DNA from: Falsiroseomonas stagni DSM 19981
GTDB taxonomy: Bacteria > Pseudomonadota > Alphaproteobacteria > Acetobacterales > Acetobacteraceae
DNA length: 64,000 nucleotides
Assembly (NCBI RefSeq): GCF_900114315.1
Contig: NZ_FOSQ01000017.1
Span: 19,906 to 83,905 of the forward strand
Direction: 5' to 3'
Positions 35,114 to 42,991 of this stretch are shown in pieces. Numbering within the stretch: the first letter of the stretch is position 1; each line of letters opens with the position of its first letter. A program made the position numbers and the translations under genes. The notes below the pieces were generated by a model that saw only the letters and a program-made list of their open reading frames with translations, was not told the origin of the DNA and did not search any database.

Positions 35114-36313
35114 ATGGCCAAGGACGATCGCGTCATCATCGCAGGGGCAGGCCCCGTCGGCATGGTCGCCGCCGCCTACCTGGCCGGGGAAGGCATCCCC
35201 GTCACCATCGTCGAACAGGCACAGGACCTGCCCGATGATCTCCGTGCCTCCACCTTCCACCCGCCCACCCTCGATATGCTCGGCCGCTTCGGCGTGGTGC
35301 AGTCCCTGATCGACCAGGGCCTGGTCTGCCCCTTCTGGCAGTTCCGCGACCGCCACCAGGGCGTGATCGCGACCTTCGAGATGGAGCGCCTGAAGGACGA
35401 CACCGCCCACCCCTACCGCCTGCAATGCGAACAATGGCGCCTGACGCGCATGCTGCGCGAACAGATGGCGGGCAACCCCGACGTCCAGTTCATCTATGAC
35501 GCGAAGGCCGACAGCGTCGCGCAGGACGCCGATGGCGTCACGCTGACCATTGAACGCGCGGACGGGTCGAAGGAACCGCTGCGCGGCCGCTACCTCATCG
35601 GCGCCGATGGCGCGCGCAGCGCGGTCAGGCGTTCGGTCGGCACGGAGTTCCGCGGCCAGACCATCCCGGAGATCTTCCTGTCACTGTCGACAACCTTCCC
35701 CTTCCACGACCACATCAACGATCTCTCCAACATCGCCTATATCAGCGATCCGCAGGAATGGTTCGTGCTGCTGCGCACGGCCAGCCTGTGGCGCGTGCTG
35801 TTCCCCACCGATCCCAACGAGACGGAGGAACAGATGACCGACCCCGCGCGGATGGATGCGCGCCTCCAGGCCGTGGTGCCCAATCCCGCCGGCTACACGG
35901 TGAAGCACCGCACCGCCTATCGGGTGCATGAGCGGGTGGTGGACGAATACGTTCATGGCCGCGTCTTCCTCGCCGGCGATGCCGCGCATATCAACAACCC
36001 GCTCGGCGGCATGGGCATGAATGGCGGCATCCACGATGCCTTCAACCTGGCCTCCAAGCTGACCGAGGTCTGGAAGGGCGCCGATGCGTCGCTGATGGGC
36101 CGCTATGGCCGCCAGCGGCGCAAGGTGGCGCTCGACGTCGTGCAGCAGCAGGCGCTGCGCAACCGCCAGATCCTGAACCAGCGGGACCCGGAGCAGCGCC
36201 GCGCCTATCACGACGAATTGCGCGCCACCGTCGCCGACCCCGCCAAGCACCGCGCCTACCTGCTGCGCAGCGCGATGATCCAGTCGCTGCGGGACCTGGA
36301 GGCCGTGGCGTGA
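35114..36313 (+). CDS. FAD-dependent aromatic-ring monooxygenase (PheA/TfdB-like)
   Basis: A 399-residue single-component flavoprotein hydroxylase. The N-terminal dinucleotide fold is VIIAGAGPVGMVAAAYLAGEG. The DG motif is in GRYLIGADGARSAVRRSVG and the second FAD motif GD in VFLAGDAAHINNPLGGMGMN. This is the class that hydroxylates phenolic or pyridine acids with NAD(P)H and O2. I chose the ATG at 35114, preceded by GAGGGAC, over an earlier in-frame ATG at 35087. The next gene, on the same strand 166 bases later, is an amidohydrolase resembling maleamate or N-carbamoylsarcosine amidases. A pyridine or aromatic-amide route is thinkable but unproven. Confidence 0.85.
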   Translation: MAKDDRVIIAGAGPVGMVAAAYLAGEGIPVTIVEQAQDLPDDLRASTFHPPTLDMLGRFGVVQSLIDQGLVCPFWQFRDRHQGVIATFEMERLKDDTAHPYRLQCEQWRLTRMLREQMAGNPDVQFIYDAKADSVAQDADGVTLTIERADGSKEPLRGRYLIGADGARSAVRRSVGTEFRGQTIPEIFLSLSTTFPFHDHINDLSNIAYISDPQEWFVLLRTASLWRVLFPTDPNETEEQMTDPARMDARLQAVVPNPAGYTVKHRTAYRVHERVVDEYVHGRVFLAGDAAHINNPLGGMGMNGGIHDAFNLASKLTEVWKGADASLMGRYGRQRRKVALDVVQQQALRNRQILNQRDPEQRRAYHDELRATVADPAKHRAYLLRSAMIQSLRDLEAVA

Positions 36314-36341
36314 TCACCACCGCCACCCCCCCCGCCCCTTC

Positions 36342-36457
36342 GGCCGCCAAGGGCGGCCCGCGCACAGACCAGCATCAACGGATGGCGTGCCAGCGCGTAG
36401 GCGCGCAGCCAAGCGCGCGGAGCGCGCGCCTCACGCCGCAGGCGTGCCTTCGGCACG
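36342..36457 (+). other. Hairpin-rich intergenic segment between monooxygenase and amidohydrolase
   Basis: After the monooxygenase stop comes a strong stem (GGCCGCC-AAG-GGCGGCC, 36342-36358). It is followed by GCGCGC-GGA-GCGCGC (36413-36427), CACGCC-GCA-GGCGTG (36432-36446) and CGTGCC-TTC-GGCACG (36443-36457). The last two share bases 36443-36446 and exclude each other, as in attenuators. A GAGGG ribosome site and the ATG at 36480 follow. The first stem may terminate the upstream gene. No leader peptide or known riboswitch was recognised. Confidence 0.5.
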
Positions 36458-36479
36458 ACGCGCTTGAGGGCACAAATCC

Positions 36480-37103
36480 ATGAGCGGCCATCCGGAAGCC
36501 GACATCTACCACCGCCAGGGCATGGGCAACACGGCGGGGATGGGCCAGCGCCCGGCCCTCGTCATCGTCGACTACGTCAACGGCTTCGCCGATCCCGCGC
36601 ATTTCGGCGGCGGCAATATCGGCCCCGCGATCGCGGAGACGGTGAAGCTCCTCGCCTTCGCGCGCGCCCATCGCTGGCCCGTCGCCCATACCCGCGTGGT
36701 CTATGCGGATGACGGGTCGGATGCCGGCGTCTTCACGCTGAAGGCGCCGTCCCTGCTGAAGCTGACGGAGCATTCGCCCCTGTCGCAGATCGTCGCGGAA
36801 CTCACCCCCGTCGCCGGGGAGCATATCGTCCGCAAGCAGGGGGCGTCCGGCTTCTTCGACACCAACCTGGCGTCCTGGCTGCGCTACCAGGGGGCGGATA
36901 CGGTGGTGGTCGCGGGCTGCACCACCTCCGGCTGCGTGCGTGCCACCGTGGTGGACAGCATGCAGCACAATTTCCGCACCATCGTCGCCACCGATTGCGT
37001 CGGCGACCGCGCCATCGGCCCGCATGAGGCCAACCTGTTCGACATGGGCCAGAAATACGCTGACCTGATGACCCGCGCGCAGATCCAGGCCGCTTCAGGC
37101 TGA
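36480..37103 (+). CDS. Isochorismatase-family amidohydrolase (maleamate / N-carbamoylsarcosine amidase-like)
   Basis: A 207-residue cysteine hydrolase. The catalytic Asp is in ALVIVDYVNGFADP, Lys in IVRKQGASGFFDTNL, and Cys in VVAGCTTSGCVRATVVDSM. The block GCTTSGCVRATVVDSMQHNF is typical of N-carbamoylsarcosine amidase and maleamate amidohydrolase (NicF) relatives, which hydrolyse a terminal amide to ammonia and an acid. The neighbouring flavin hydroxylase suggests a role late in aromatic or pyridine breakdown, but the substrate is an inference. Its leader region is rich in hairpins. Confidence 0.78.
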   Translation: MSGHPEADIYHRQGMGNTAGMGQRPALVIVDYVNGFADPAHFGGGNIGPAIAETVKLLAFARAHRWPVAHTRVVYADDGSDAGVFTLKAPSLLKLTEHSPLSQIVAELTPVAGEHIVRKQGASGFFDTNLASWLRYQGADTVVVAGCTTSGCVRATVVDSMQHNFRTIVATDCVGDRAIGPHEANLFDMGQKYADLMTRAQIQAASG

Positions 37104-37111
37104 AGAAGGGC

Positions 37112-37130
37112 CAGGGCCGGTTCGGCCCTG
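37112..37130. terminator. Hairpin between convergent genes
   Basis: CAGGGCC-GGTTC-GGCCCTG (37112-37130) lies 9 bases after the amidohydrolase stop, in the gap to the convergent ygfZ gene. It has no T-run, so it is a candidate factor-dependent or stem-only terminator. Confidence 0.5.
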
Positions 37131-37145
37131 CCGGGGGGTACCAAT

Positions 37146-37171
37146 GGGTGCAGGGGGGACGGAGCCCTCCT
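37146..37171. repeat. Relic of the composite palindromic element (last hairpin only), copy 4
   Basis: GTGCAGGGGGG-ACGG-AGCCCTCCTGC resembles the final GCAGGGGGG/CCCCCCTGC hairpin of the other copies but is imperfect. The other three hairpins are missing. It sits directly after the ygfZ stop. Confidence 0.55.
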
Positions 37172-37175
37172 GCCT

Positions 37176-38006
37176 TCACCCCGCCGGCGTCTTCTCCGCC
37201 GGCAGATGCATCCATCCCGGCACGCGCGGCGTCAGCACCGCGCCCCCGGCCGACAGCACCACCCCTTCCGCCAGCGCGTCCAGCCGCAGCATGGCCAGCC
37301 CGTGGCCGGCGCGGGCGGAGCGCATCTCCCCCACCTCCACCCCGTCCCGCATCACCGGCGTGCCGGGCGGTGGCAGGCCGCCCTCGACCGAGACGGGGAT
37401 GATCCGCCGCTTCAGCAGGCCGCGATACTTGGTCCGGGCCGTCAGTTCCTGGCCCATGTAGCAGCCCTTGGTCCAGGACACGCCGCCGAGTTCGTCGAAG
37501 CCGCCTTCCAGCAGCACCGACTTCTCCGGCTCCAGGTCCCGGCTGCCATCGGTCAGCCCCAGCGACAGGCGGTGCAGGTCCCACGCCGCCTCATCCGCAT
37601 CGCCCACCGGCGTGCCGCCCAGGATGCGCCACCCCGCCTCCGGCAGGCGCGGGTCGGGCCCGGCGATGGAACGAGGCGGCGGCAGCGAACCGCCCCAGGC
37701 CGCCAGCACCACGAAATCGGCGGAGACGTCGCGCAGCGCCACCCGGTTGCGAAGCCGGAAGCGCGTCAGGCGCTGGACCAGGGATGCCGCCTGTTCCCGC
37801 TCCACATCCAGCAGCAGGCGTTCGCCATCGGACAGGATGAAGAAATCCGCCAGCCACTTGCCCTGCGGCGTCAGCAGCGCGGCCCAGATGGCGGTGCCGG
37901 GCACCGCCTTGGTCACGTCGTTGGAGACGAGTCCCTGCAGGAAGGGGATCCGGTCCTCCCCCGCCACTTCAACGACTCCACGGCCCGGCAATACGGCAAT
38001 CGGCAT
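37176..38006 (-). CDS. ygfZ: Folate-binding Fe-S cluster assembly / tRNA-modifying protein YgfZ
   Basis: A 276-residue protein of the GcvT-like folate-binding fold. The N-terminus carries VEVAGEDRIPFLQGLVSNDV. The diagnostic YgfZ motif K-G-C-Y-x-G-Q-E is present as WTKGCYMGQELTARTKYRG, with its invariant Cys. YgfZ/IBA57 proteins help assemble or repair 4Fe-4S clusters in enzymes such as MiaB. It converges with the upstream amidohydrolase and diverges from the heptosyltransferase-like gene. Confidence 0.88.
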   Translation of the reverse strand: MPIAVLPGRGVVEVAGEDRIPFLQGLVSNDVTKAVPGTAIWAALLTPQGKWLADFFILSDGERLLLDVEREQAASLVQRLTRFRLRNRVALRDVSADFVVLAAWGGSLPPPRSIAGPDPRLPEAGWRILGGTPVGDADEAAWDLHRLSLGLTDGSRDLEPEKSVLLEGGFDELGGVSWTKGCYMGQELTARTKYRGLLKRRIIPVSVEGGLPPPGTPVMRDGVEVGEMRSARAGHGLAMLRLDALAEGVVLSAGGAVLTPRVPGWMHLPAEKTPAG

Positions 38007-38103
38007 GGGTCACAAGGTGGGCGGGCGGGGGCCTGGTTGCAACCGCCAGCCTTTCCGGGGGCGGGGTGGGGCCCCACCGCGCCGCGTGCTACGCCAGCAT
38101 CCG

Positions 38104-39009
38104 ATGCGCATCCTCTTCGTCACCTCCACCCGGATCGGCGATGCCGTGCTGTCCACCGGGCTGCTCGACCATCTGCTGCGCGCCCATCCCGGTGCCCGCA
38201 TCACGGTGGCCTGCGGCCCGGCGGCGGAAGGCGTCTTCGCGCGCATGCCGGGGCTGGAACGGCTGATCGTGCTGCGCAAGCGCCGCTGGTCCCTGCATTG
38301 GCTGACGCTCTGGTCGGAGGTCGCCTTCACCTGGTGGGACCTGGTGATCGACCTCCGCGCCTCGGCGCTGGCCTGGATGGTGCCCGCCCGCCGCCGCGCC
38401 ACCGCCCGCGGCGGCCGCCGGCCGGGCCATCGCCTGGTCCATCTCGGCGCGCTGCTCGGCCTCGATCCGCCCCCGCTGCCCGTCGCCTGGACGGCGGCGG
38501 CGGATGAGGCGAAGGCGGCCGCGCTCCTGCCCGGCGGGCCCTGGCTTGTCCTCGGCCCCACCGCGAACTGGGACCGCAAGGTCTGGCCCGCCGACCGTTT
38601 CGTTCAGGTGGCGCAGGCGCTGACCGCCCCCGGCGCCGCGCTGGACGGCGCCCGCATCGCCATCCTCGGCGGCCCGGGCAGCCCCGAACGTGCCATGGCC
38701 GCCCCCGTCCTGGCCGCCCTGCCCGGCGCGCTGGACCTGGTCGGCACGCTGTCCCTGCCGGAGGTCGCCTCGGTATTGAAGCGGGCCGCGCTGTTCATCG
38801 GCAATGACAGCGGGCTGATGCACCTCTCGGCCGCGGCCGGGGCGCCCACCATCGGCCTGTTCGGCCGCAGCAGCGCCGCGGAATACGGCCCCTCCGGCCC
38901 CCATGCCCGCGCGGTGGAGGCCGATGGCCCGCCCTATGAATCCCCCATGACCGACCTGCCCGTCCCCCGCGTGCTGGAAGCCGCCAACGCCCTGCTGTCG
39001 CCGCCATGA
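38104..39009 (+). CDS. Glycosyltransferase family 9 (heptosyltransferase-like)
   Basis: A 301-residue GT9 enzyme of the ADP-heptose:LPS heptosyltransferase family. Its N-terminal domain starts MRILFVTSTRIGDAVLSTGLL. The sugar-nucleotide site lies in LGPTANWDRKVWPADRFVQ and LFIGNDSGLMHLSAAAGAPTIGLFG. It likely adds a heptose or related sugar to the LPS core at the inner face of the membrane. The ATG at 38104 gives the family N-terminus; longer in-frame readings are shadows. The next glycosyltransferase starts inside its stop codon, so they are coupled. Confidence 0.86.
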   Translation: MRILFVTSTRIGDAVLSTGLLDHLLRAHPGARITVACGPAAEGVFARMPGLERLIVLRKRRWSLHWLTLWSEVAFTWWDLVIDLRASALAWMVPARRRATARGGRRPGHRLVHLGALLGLDPPPLPVAWTAAADEAKAAALLPGGPWLVLGPTANWDRKVWPADRFVQVAQALTAPGAALDGARIAILGGPGSPERAMAAPVLAALPGALDLVGTLSLPEVASVLKRAALFIGNDSGLMHLSAAAGAPTIGLFGRSSAAEYGPSGPHARAVEADGPPYESPMTDLPVPRVLEAANALLSPP

Positions 39010-40118
39010 CGCCGCTGCGGGTCATCATGGTGACGCAGAACTTCACCCCCGACCCCGGCGGCATCGAGACCACCATGGGCGGCCTGGCGCGGGAGATCGC
39101 GAAGGCCGGCCACCCCATCACCGTCTACGCGGAACGCATCCGGTCCGGCCGGGCGGAGGATACGCCGCCCGAGATCCCGCTCCGCCGCTTCGGCGGCCCG
39201 CGCCCGCTGCGCCGCCTGGCCCGGCGCCTCGCCCTGTGGCGGGCATGCCGCGCCGACCCGCCGGACGCCATCATCGCCGACAGCTGGAAAAGCGTGGAGG
39301 CCATCCCCGCCACCACCGCGCGGCTGCTGGTCCTGGCGCATGGCATGGAATTCCCGCCCGATGCCTCCCCGGCCAAGATCGCCCGCATCCGCGCGGCCCT
39401 GGCCCGCGCCGACGCGATCGCCGCCAATTCCGGCTACACCGCCGCCCTGGTGCGCCCCCATCTCCGCCCCGGCCAGCGGCTGGAGATCGTCCAGCCCGTC
39501 ATCCAGCCGCAGCCCGACCCCAGCGCCGCCGACATCACCGCGGCGGCGGCGCTGTGCCGGGCCGCGAACCCCGTCCTGCTGAGCCTGGCGCGGCTGGAAC
39601 CGCGCAAGGGCTTCGACCAGGTGATCCGCGCCCTGCCCGCCCTGGCCCATGCCTTCCCCGGCATCCGCCACATCATCGCCGGCGGCGGCCCGGACCGGGA
39701 CCGGCTGGCGGCGCTGGCAGCCGAATGCGGCGTCGAGGATCGCGTGGTCTTCGCCGGCCGGGTGGAGGAAGGGCTGAAGGCCGCGCTGTATCGCCGCGCC
39801 ACGCTCTTCGCCATGCCGGTGCGGCGCGAAGGCGCCTCCGTGGAGGGCTTCGGCCTCACCTATCTCGAAGCCGCCTGGCACGGCCTGGCCGCCCTGGCCG
39901 GGCGGGATGGCGGCGCGGTGGATGCGGTGGCGGAGGGCGAGACCGGCCTGGTCTGCGACGGCGCCGATCCTGATGCGGTGCGCGACGCCCTGGCCGCGAT
40001 GCTCGCGGACGAACCCCGCCGCGCGGCGATGGGGCAGGCGGCGGCGGCGCGGGTGCGCCGCGACTTCGTGTGGGAGGCCGTGACGCCGCGCTACGTCGCG
40101 CTATTGCGCGCGGACTAG
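39006..40118 (+). CDS. Glycosyltransferase family 4
   Basis: A 370-residue GT-B enzyme. The N-terminal acceptor domain has TQNFTPDPGGIETTMGGLARE. The donor site is in PVLLSLARLEPRKGFDQVIRAL, HIIAGGGPDRDRLAALAAE and GASVEGFGLTYLEAAWHGLAAL (the E-x7-E-type motif). It probably adds a sugar in LPS or exopolysaccharide assembly. It overlaps the GT9 gene by 4 bases. Its stop codon shares bases with the stop of the convergent O-antigen ligase gene (40115-40118). Confidence 0.86.
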   Translation: MTPLRVIMVTQNFTPDPGGIETTMGGLAREIAKAGHPITVYAERIRSGRAEDTPPEIPLRRFGGPRPLRRLARRLALWRACRADPPDAIIADSWKSVEAIPATTARLLVLAHGMEFPPDASPAKIARIRAALARADAIAANSGYTAALVRPHLRPGQRLEIVQPVIQPQPDPSAADITAAAALCRAANPVLLSLARLEPRKGFDQVIRALPALAHAFPGIRHIIAGGGPDRDRLAALAAECGVEDRVVFAGRVEEGLKAALYRRATLFAMPVRREGASVEGFGLTYLEAAWHGLAALAGRDGGAVDAVAEGETGLVCDGADPDAVRDALAAMLADEPRRAAMGQAAAARVRRDFVWEAVTPRYVALLRAD

Positions 40119-41380
40119 ATCTCGCTGTTGCGCGGCCCCTGAATGGCCCGGATCGCCACGGCCAGCAGCAGCAGCATGCCGATCCACCATTCCTGCCAGA
40201 TGCCGTAGCTCAGCATCCCCACCACCAGCGCCGCGCCATAGGCGCCGACCGCCCCCGGCCCCAGCCGGGCCGCCGCGAAGCCCAGCGCCGCCAGCATCGC
40301 CGCCGCCAGCACAGCCCCCACCGCGCCCAGTTCCAGCCAGACCTGCAGCGCGGCGTTGTGCGTGTGCAGCGGCAGGCGCTGCGCCGGCGGCCGGGCGAAC
40401 CAGATGCGCGATGCCTCGGAGGTCAGGCCGAAGCGGTCCAGCGTCTCCCGGTCGAACACCGCCGTGCCGCCGGGAATGGCGCGCGCCGATTCGCCGCCCC
40501 AGCCCAGCAGCGGCCGTTCCGCGATCCGCTGGTTGGCGAAATCCCAGATCAGGATGCGATGCGCCGCCGATGGCTGGATCGCCTCCAGCCCCGGCAGGCG
40601 CGGCAGGATCGCCGCCGTCAGCAGCGGCGCCACCAGCACCACCCCCGCGGCACCCAGGCCGATCAGCCGCCCGCCCCAGCGCCCCAGCAGCCAGGCCGCG
40701 CCCATCGCCAGGATGCCCGCGAAGGCCGCGATCTTCGCGGATTCCGCCGGCAGCATGACGGAAGCCGCCAGCCCCGCCACCACCAGCAGCCCCCGCGCCC
40801 ACCACCGCAGCCTCGGCCAGGCGGCCGCCACCGGCAGCAGCACCGCGATCACGGCAACCGCCGATTTCAGCCCGAAGAACAGCCAGGGCGGCGCCTCCCG
40901 CAGCCCGCGCACCGCGGCCCGGATGGCGTTGCCGCTCAGATGATCCGCCGCCGCCAGCGCGATCCCGATGGCGAGCCCCGCCGCCAGCGTCCGCCCCGCC
41001 AGCGCCAGCCTTTCCGCGGGTTCCTGGGCCATGGCCTGCGCCGCCGCCGCCGCCAGCAGCACGAAGCCGCCGAAGCGCAGCCCCGTGCCCAGCGCGCGCA
41101 TCGGGTCCGGCGCCCAGGCCGCGCTCACCATCGTCCAGGCCGCGATCGCCAGCGCCGCCCCCACCACCGGGCCGATGGGTGGCCAGGGCCAGGCCCCCGT
41201 CACCCGCCGCCCCGCCACCACCATCGCCAGCAGGCCGAGGCTCGTCACCAGCGCGATGGCGCGGAACTGCAGCACCGCCACCAGCGGCACCGCCGCCAGC
41301 ATGACGACCAGCGGCAATGTCGGCCCCTTGGACAAAGGACTGCGGGCAAAGGGGGCGGCAGGCGTCACGCGGGCATCCAT
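40115..41380 (-). CDS. O-antigen ligase family protein (WaaL/Wzy_C type)
   Basis: A 421-residue inner-membrane protein with about ten or more hydrophobic helices. The Wzy_C/O-antigen ligase signature is the periplasmic loop followed by LPLHTHNAALQVWLELGAVG, whose His is catalytically important in WaaL. It would join undecaprenyl-linked O-antigen to lipid A-core, or polymerise O-units. The ATG at 41380 was chosen because the longer reading adds a Pro/Arg-rich extension. It converges with the GT4 gene and their stop codons overlap. Confidence 0.82.
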   Translation of the reverse strand: MDARVTPAAPFARSPLSKGPTLPLVVMLAAVPLVAVLQFRAIALVTSLGLLAMVVAGRRVTGAWPWPPIGPVVGAALAIAAWTMVSAAWAPDPMRALGTGLRFGGFVLLAAAAAQAMAQEPAERLALAGRTLAAGLAIGIALAAADHLSGNAIRAAVRGLREAPPWLFFGLKSAVAVIAVLLPVAAAWPRLRWWARGLLVVAGLAASVMLPAESAKIAAFAGILAMGAAWLLGRWGGRLIGLGAAGVVLVAPLLTAAILPRLPGLEAIQPSAAHRILIWDFANQRIAERPLLGWGGESARAIPGGTAVFDRETLDRFGLTSEASRIWFARPPAQRLPLHTHNAALQVWLELGAVGAVLAAAMLAALGFAAARLGPGAVGAYGAALVVGMLSYGIWQEWWIGMLLLLAVAIRAIQGPRNSEI

Positions 41381-41513
41381 CGGCCGGGGGGCCGGCACAG
41401 AGCCACAACGCCCCCCACCCCGCAAGCAAGCGCACCCACCCTGCCCCGCCGCGCGGAAACATGGCAGAAGCCCCCCACCGGATAGCGGCGGCAGGACAGG
41501 GGACGACGACGAG

Positions 41514-42833
41514 ATGGCGCATTACGAACTGGTGCTGCGCGGCGGCACCTGCGTGCTGCCCTGGGGCGAGCAGGTCACCGATGTCGGGATCCGCGCCGGC
41601 CGCATCGCCACCATCGGCGACCTCTCCCAGGCCCATGCGGAGGAGGAGATCGATTGCCGCGGCCTCCACATCCTCCCCGGCCTGATCGACAGCCATGTCC
41701 ATCTCCGCGAACCCGGCGACCCGGCGGTGGAGACGATCGAGACCGGCACCAAGGCCGCCATCCTCGGCGGGCTGGTCGCGGTGTTCGACATGCCCAACAC
41801 CGCGCCCTCCATCACGACGCGGGAGAAGATCGACTGGAAGCGCGAATTCATTCATGGCCGCGCCTGGTGCGACATGGGCTTCTATGTCGGCGCGCTGAAG
41901 ACCAACATCGCCTCGCTGGCGGAGCTGGAGGCCCAGCCGAACATCTGCGCCGTGAAGGTCTTCGCCGGCAGCTCCACCGGCGACCTGCTGATCGAGGATG
42001 ATGCGAGCCTGGAGGCCGTGATGCGCAGCGGCCGGCGCCGCATCGCCTATCACAGCGAGGATGAGTACCGCCTCCAGTCCCGCCGCCCGAACTACACCAC
42101 GGGGATGCCGCACCGCATGCACGCGGAATGGCGCGACGTGGAATGCGCCTTCCTCGGCACGCGGCGCCTGATGGCGATCGCGCGGAAGACCAACCGCCCC
42201 GCCCATATCCTGCATGTCTCGACGGCGGAGGAGCTGAACTACCTCAAGGACTATCGCGACCTCTGCACGGTGGAGGTGCTGCTGAACCACCTGACCCAGA
42301 CGGATGAGGCCTATGACCGCCTCAAGGGCTATGCGGTGATGAACCCGCCGATCCGCGATGCGCGGCACATGGAGGCCGCCTGGGCCGCCGTCGCCGATGG
42401 CACGGTGGACACGGTGGGATCGGACCACGCCCCGCACAGCCGGGCGTCCAAGGAGAAGCCCTGGCCGGAATGCGGGTCGGGCCTGACGGGGGTGCAGACG
42501 CTGGTGCCGCTGATGCTGGACCATGTCTCCGCCGGGCGGCTGAGCCTCTCGCGCCTGGCGGACCTGATGGCGGCGGGTCCGGCGCGGGTCTATGGCATGG
42601 TGGGCAAGGGGCGCCTCGCCGCCGGCTACGACGCCGATTTCACCGTGGTGGACATGAAGCGCAGCCGCACCATCGAGGAAAGCTGGATCGTCTCCCCCTG
42701 CGGCTGGACGCCCTTTGCCGGGCATCGCTGCACGGGCTGGCCGGTGATGACCATCCTGCGCGGCCAGGCCGTGATGCGGGAGGATGAGGTGATCGGCACC
42801 CCCGCCGGCGCCCCGGTGCGATTCGCGCCCTGA
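41514..42833 (+). CDS. pyrC: Dihydroorotase (class I)
   Basis: A 439-residue zinc amidohydrolase that closes carbamoyl-aspartate to dihydroorotate in pyrimidine synthesis. It has HxH in LPGLIDSHVHLREPGDPAVE, the substrate loop FDMPNTAPSITT, metal-binding His in AYHSEDEYRL and HILHVSTAEEL, and the catalytic Asp in VGSDHAPHSR. Some homologues are annotated as allantoinase or generic amidohydrolase, but the MPNTAPS and GSDHAPHS blocks favour dihydroorotase. The ATG at 41514 is preceded by a purine-rich stretch. No pyrB neighbour is seen. Confidence 0.85.
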   Translation: MAHYELVLRGGTCVLPWGEQVTDVGIRAGRIATIGDLSQAHAEEEIDCRGLHILPGLIDSHVHLREPGDPAVETIETGTKAAILGGLVAVFDMPNTAPSITTREKIDWKREFIHGRAWCDMGFYVGALKTNIASLAELEAQPNICAVKVFAGSSTGDLLIEDDASLEAVMRSGRRRIAYHSEDEYRLQSRRPNYTTGMPHRMHAEWRDVECAFLGTRRLMAIARKTNRPAHILHVSTAEELNYLKDYRDLCTVEVLLNHLTQTDEAYDRLKGYAVMNPPIRDARHMEAAWAAVADGTVDTVGSDHAPHSRASKEKPWPECGSGLTGVQTLVPLMLDHVSAGRLSLSRLADLMAAGPARVYGMVGKGRLAAGYDADFTVVDMKRSRTIEESWIVSPCGWTPFAGHRCTGWPVMTILRGQAVMREDEVIGTPAGAPVRFAP

Positions 42834-42991
42834 CGCACCAGGCTGCGCGGCGGCGCGGCGGCTTCTGCCCACGCATCGGGCAGTCGCCGGGAGGAGGCCG
42901 CCGCCCCGGGCGCGGGCGGCGCCTCGTCGCGGTTGAGGGCATGGCAGCGGGCTGGTAAGGCCCCGCCGGGGTTGCGGCGGAGGGTCTGGTC

